A stretch of 64,000 nucleotides of DNA from Edaphochlamys debaryana. Lineage: Eukaryota > Chlorophyta > Chlorophyceae > Chlamydomonadales. Below the pieces are notes generated by a model that did not search any database, was not told the DNA's origin, and saw nothing but the letters and a program-made list of their open reading frames with translations. Every line of letters starts with the position of its first letter. Position 1 is the first letter of the stretch. Position numbers and translations under genes: made by a program. This document shows positions 59,032 to 64,000 of this stretch, one piece after another. The stretch lies in the NCBI GenBank assembly GCA_016858145.1, contig JAEHOE010000029.1:868001-932000 (forward strand), given 5' to 3'.

Positions 59032-62000
59032 ACAGCAACAGGGCTGCAACAACCGTTGGGGTGGGGACGGGATGGAAGAGCGGAGCCTGCAGGACCAGGC
59101 ATGGCCTGGCACGAGCTGCGGAGGCAGGAGACCAGCGTGGGGGGGTGGGAGGGGACTAGGGGTGGGGCTTGTGCGGAAGGGTGGGCGCGCGGCATCATGA
59201 GGCCGTGGAGGCCGTGAGAAATGCCCCTGGAGTGCTCAGGGTCTGCAGCTTGCTACTACAGTGGGGCACCGTTGGGGTGGCAGGGCGGAGGGTGCGGGAC
59301 CGCCAGGAGCGGCTTGAGCTGCAGACGCACTCAGGGTCTTGCGGTCTTGCGAAGGGAATCCGCGTGCCCCAGCCGGGTGCACCCATGAACTAAAAACACC
59401 TCCACCGCACGGCGCTCCGGCTTGGCAGCCCGACGCACCCCTTCACGTTGCCCCCCGTTCGCCACCATTCGCCCTCTCCCGCGCTCCCTCCCCACAGGTT
59501 CGGTCCTGGAGCTGTCTAACCTGGGTCTGGGGCCGCTGGTGCCCCCAGAGGGAGAGGGCGAGGGCGGCAGCGGGGGTGGCACGCCCATCACGGCCCCCGC
59601 CCAGCTGCTAGCGGCCCGCTTGGCGGCCTTTGCCGTGCAGCCGCCTGGTGACTCTTCGGCAAACAGCAGCAGCAACAGCAGCGGAAGCGGAAGCGCAGGC
59701 AGTGGCGGCTGGGGCAACGGTACCGTTGCCGGCGGGCGGTTGGTGCTGACTAACGTGGCGGTCAACGTGGGCTGCGGGCTGCTGGGCGTGCTGCGGAGCA
59801 CCGTGTGCGCTGGCATGCCCGACTTTGACTACGAGGTGAGGAGGTGGCTGCCGTACCTGGGCTGTACGACTGCCGTATAGTACCCTCACCAGGGGTCTGG
59901 GGCCGGCAGCTTAGGGCGGTCGCTGAGGGGAGAGCGCTTTGGAGCGGATGGATGGGTGAGTGGGGGCTGAGAACGGGAGGGCCCAAGGCTCGCCTTGGAG
60001 AGTGGAGATACTGGTTTGGACTGAAGGCCATGACCGTTTCTATGGGCACCGTGAGGAGGGGCGCGCCTGGCGGCGGCATGGTTTGGAAAGGGCCCTGGCG
60101 AATCCTCGAGGGGACGGCTGGCCTGAACCGTGTCCAGAAGGGGACAAGCCCGTCTTGGCACTGGCTGGAGATTGGGCGGGTCCAAGTGTCATTGGGCCCA
60201 TGCCCAGCGCCCCCGTCTCCCTCGCGCTCCCACACTCTCCAGCAACAAAGCAACCCGCATGCTTCCGCTCCTGCCCCTGTGTTGCCTGTAGGTCTTTTCC
60301 TTCGCCATCCGCGTCCGCCGCCTGGCGGCTCCCGGCCTCTCCGCATCCAACGTCACGCTCCGGTGCGGCCCCCACGCCACAAACGCCACCCGCCTCCCCG
60401 CCATGCTGGCGGCAACCGATCCCGCAATGCCGGACGCGTGAGTTGGCACTTGAAAAGGAAGGGGCGTGGACTTTGTGCAGGGGTTATACCTCTTGAAAGG
60501 GTGGGTGTAAAACCGGTATCGAGAAGAAGCGGGATGTTGCTCATGTTGGCAGCATCCGACCCTGCGATGCCGGACGCTTGGGTTGCGGTATCTGTGTGGG
60601 ACAGGGAACGGGAGGGGAAGGGGGCCGCCGGTTGACGGCGTGTGTGGCCTATGGTCTGGCGTGTGACTCTGGGGCGGCTGGGTCGCTGTAGCGTGAAGGG
60701 GCAGGGGGCGATCCAATGCGGCATTAGTCATCATCGTGACGATGCGGGACGATGCAGGACCATCATCATCGCAGTCAGTCTGACAATGCAGGACCTCAGC
60801 AGACTGCGCGGGCCCTCTCTGGGGCGAGGAAGACGAGGGCGGGGCGTACGGACTTTACACTCGTGCTGTCGTTCCAGGTTCCATGATGCCCGCTGCCGCC
60901 CACCCCCCGCCCCAACGCCCTTGCCACAGCTCCCTGCCCACCCTGTCGCTGCCCTGCATCGCTTCGGTGGCCACCAACGGCGAGCAGCTCTCTCGTAGCC
61001 TGGTCAGGTAAGGGCGAGCTGCTGCTTTGGCCCGTGGTGTCGCGGCTTTATGCAATCACGCAACGACGTAACGGCCGGCTCCCACGTACCGTAGTTTGTC
61101 TGCTGTACTCGGTCGGGCTGAGGGCATGGAGGAGGGCACGGGGCACGGGGGTGTCAGTTGTTTGGGCCATACAAAACGCTTCTCTTTAATGTCGTGTTCA
61201 CCCTACGCCTGAGCAGGCTCAACAATGCGCTCTCACTCCCGGAGCTTTTCGTACTGGTGGACGCCAACATAACCGCCGAGCCGTCGTACATGCGGCCCGG
61301 CATGATCCAGGCAATCAACCGCACCGTCATCACAGGTACGGCAGTTGTGTTTCGGCGGCCTCAGCTGGGCTAGGGAGGCCACGCTGGGCCCAGTTGTGTA
61401 TTGCGCTCGTGTAGAGTCTGAGGCGGTCTCAAGGCTCAGGTAGGAATCCAAGCTGCAGAGCCGTAGGCGCTCAACAGGGCGGACGGGGTCGTGCTCTTCT
61501 TAATGGGGACGCATTGCGGCGGGATCGAGGGCAGCAGTCTCCGTGGTGTGAGTCGCCGAGGCTTACTTGCCGTCTCGTCGTCGGTGGCGGGCGGCGTGCC
61601 AAGCGGACCATGTTGCCTACCTGACGCTTCCCCATCGTCCGCTCGCTCTTGCACGTGCCGTTTGCCGTACAGGCCGACCCGATGTGCCGACCCAGATCGA
61701 TCTCCGGGTCCTGGAGGGCGTGATTGTCGTACCGGATGACCAGGACGCCAACGTCGTAGAGGTGCATATGGCATGTGGCTACGCGCACGTGGCTGGGTCC
61801 CCCCTCTGCCCACCTCAGGTTGTGCCGCGCCCACCTCCAAACCGTCCGGTCTAACACCTTGTCCCCTTATCCCTCCTCCTGCGCCCCTCAAATCACGCCC
61901 TGCAAACCGCAGGTCCAACACCTCACCCTCACGCGGCTGCCCCTGGGCCCAGCAGCCCAGTACCCCCTCGCGCTGCTGCGGGCCGGGCTGTGGCTGCTCG

Positions 62001-64000
62001 ACTTTCGGAGGTGAGCTTCCGCCGTTCCACGCCCCTTCCATTGCGCCCCTTCGGCATGCTCTGCTCACTGCACTTGGAATCGTAAACCCAACATCCACAC
62101 CTGTGCGGCCTTGTGCACATTCTCATGACGTGCGGGATGCGTTCGTCTCGGGCTGTCGGGTTCCGCGCCTTAGCCCCAGCTGTCGAGCCGACGTTTCCCC
62201 TGGCTTACACAAGCAGCCCCTCGCCCGGGCATGGCCCTGCAAGTGTAACATCGTTCCTTCTCACCACGCCATCTCCCTGTGCTCCTCACCCTCCGCGCTT
62301 GCTAGGCAACCCGTCGCGTCTCTGGGCTCTCCTCCGCGGCTTAACGCGACACGTGTGACCTTCACAGTCACTCCCATCGAGTTCAGGTAGCTTCGGACGC
62401 ATACGGGCCGTGGCCACGGGGGTTCTTTCTTAACTCACCGGTTATCATTTGTAGCCTCCCAGACCTTCCGTCGGGTACTGCGCATTGGAGGGACTTTGAA
62501 AGTCTTGAAACACTGTTCGGGGCGCCCCCTTTTGTCCAGGTGGTGGGCTGCAATGGCAGATGCCGCACTGGCGGCGGCCGCCAATGGCTCCAACGGATCG
62601 CCCGCCGCCATTGAGTCAGTCATCCAGGAGATCGGCCCGGGTCTGACGGTTGGCAACGGCAGCATTGAGGTGAGCATCAGTGTACGAGCGCACGGCAGAG
62701 GGGACTTTGCGCGGACAAGTGCAGTCGACTCTGGCCGCCGCTTTCGGTGATCCCTGCCCCACCCCGCACCTCCCCGTCCCAACTATGCGCACGCTGTACG
62801 GCAGATCCCGCGATGGGACTGGGAGTACGGCAGCATGGTGTGGACCGACTGCGTTATAACCGCCACGCCGCTGCTGGTCACGCCTGAGCTTCCGAGCGGC
62901 GCGGAGCTGGATCTCCTCGACACGCTGCAGCCGTACGGCACGGTGGGTTCCGCCGTACAAGGATACGGATTACAAGGTGCCGTACCCTGGCATCATGGTC
63001 AATAAGCCACTTCCCTCGTGGCCCCTTCAGGACGCGCCTGTGCCCTTCTCTGCCGTGCGCGCCTCCTCCCTGCTCCTCGACCCCTCCGCCCTCACCACGG
63101 CGGCTGTCGTGGTGCTGCGGGGCGACAACACGGTGCAGGTGGGGTTGTACGGCGTACGGCACGAGATCTGTGCGGCATCACCCGCGTGCACTGCACTCGC
63201 AGTACCGGTACGCGCCTTTCAGCCCCTGCTTCTCGTCTGGCCGGCTCGATCGGCCTCGCACGTTTCCCATGCCCCATGCCTGCCTTTCCCACGCCCCATC
63301 CCCACTGCTAACCCTCTACAAATCCTCCGCAAAATCATCTTCTGTTGCTTACACGTGCAGCTTGTTACACACCTCCTGTTGCTGCCGTGGCCCTTGCCTT
63401 CCGTGTGCCCTCCCCGCGCCCCGCAGCCGTCGCTGTTCGCGCCCTCTCTGGGCCTAACGCTGCAGTCCAACCTCACGCTCTGGGGCGACGCCCGGACGGA
63501 CACGTCCCGGGTGCTGAGCCTGCAGCTCATGACGGGTGAGAGTTGGTTAGCTTGTTAGTTAGCTGGTCAGTTAGTCAGTTAGCAGTTAGTGAGCTCTTAG
63601 CTAGGGAGTCAGCCGGGTGGAGGGGCCTGCAGCTCAGGACGGGTGAGGGGCTCCAGCCTCCGAGCTCTAGCCTCTCAGGCTCTAGCCCCTAGGCTCCAGC
63701 TACTTAGCAGCTTCTTTGTGACAACAAAGTGATTGCATGAGGTGACTGGGTATTTGTGCAACACAGCGGCGGTCAGGGCGGAAGAGGACAACAGCAGCGG
63801 CCGTTGTAGGATGCATCTGTAGGGTGAACATCTCACTGTTTCAATCTCTAACATGCAGGCGCCATCACCGTACCGCCGTACGCCGTACTCCGCATCCGGT
63901 ACATCACGCTGATGAACCTGGGCCCGGGCCTGCCCGGCGTGGTCCCGGCGCCTCTCCAGCTCTTCACGCTGCCGCTCTGGGCCTTCAACCGCACCCTGCT
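58420..64000 (+). CDS. Secreted glycoprotein, N-terminal part; runs off the window
   Basis: The ATG at 58420 opens a signal peptide (MQQNILSAARLLLLLAALGC). Exons join in phase: 58420 to about 58681, then near 59499-59835 (GSVLELSNLGLGPL, VLTNVAVNVGCGLL), 60291-60439, 60928-61007, 61217-61335, 61672-61770, 61915-62011, 62539-62669, 62806-62945, 63030-63138, 63427-63532 and 63859 to the end. Many NxS/T sites (NVTLRC, NATRL, NRTVIT, SNLTLWGD) and repeated short strand-like phrases (LTLQSNLTLWGD; VPPYAVLRIRYITLMNL) suggest an extracellular beta-rich, perhaps beta-helix, ectodomain. Similar ectodomains in volvocine algae can precede a membrane segment and kinase; that part would lie outside the window. 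Family not identified. Confidence 0.7.
58967..59028 (+). repeat. (AC)n microsatellite in intron 1 of the secreted glycoprotein gene
   Basis: About 30 AC units interrupted by two or three CG steps. (AC)n is very common in volvocine genomes. Confidence 0.95.

Overview
The window looks like nuclear DNA of a volvocine (Chlamydomonas-like) green alga. It is GC-rich, genes have many short exons with GTGAG-type donors, proteins carry Ser-Pro-rich and Ala/Gly-rich stretches, and there are (AC)n and (ATT)n microsatellites and a degenerate LINE of the type known from Chlamydomonas. All gene models below were built by eye from splice sites and reading phase.

Layout, left to right. (1) 1-18 kb: two tandem minus-strand copies (A1, partial, <1-5175; A2, 7105-17981) of a large secreted multidomain protein. 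It has a signal peptide, a Cys-rich PAN/Apple-like module, a Ser-Pro linker, a LamG/concanavalin-like domain, DxDGxxD exons and a long array of Cys modules. About 4.3 kb of the copies (1-4312 and 12754-17065) is almost identical at a constant 12,753-bp offset, while their 5' ends are clearly diverged. Between them, at about 5.95-6.50 kb, lies a decayed copy of the 3' end of the next gene, which marks the old duplication. (2) 19.3-23.9 kb, minus: a Reeler-DOMON-cytochrome b561 protein. (3) 25.85-29.30 kb, minus: the PP2A scaffold A subunit (PR65). It is head-to-head, 476 bp apart, with (4) a NIP30/FAM192A-type nuclear protein (29774-32847, plus). (5) 33.5-41.3 kb, plus: a flavin-monooxygenase-like protein with a tail of about 1,500 low-complexity residues. 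(6) 42.9-47.8 kb, minus: a secreted type-1 periplasmic-binding-protein fold, with a 25-bp minisatellite in an intron. (7) 48.9-55.6 kb, plus: a decayed 5'-truncated LINE with reverse transcriptase, RNase H and a restriction-like endonuclease, flanked by a 9-bp direct repeat, ending in (ATT)n, and itself split by a Pol III-type insertion. (8) 56.1-57.3 kb, plus: a small membrane-anchored Sel1-repeat protein. (9) 58.4 kb to the end, plus: the secreted N-terminal part of a large glycoprotein that runs off the window.

PP2A-A, NIP30, cytochrome b561 and FMO are conserved cellular genes. The two A copies, the binding protein and the last gene are secreted or wall-facing. No operon logic applies. 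The most unusual material is the A1/A2 locus and the domain content of the LINE.
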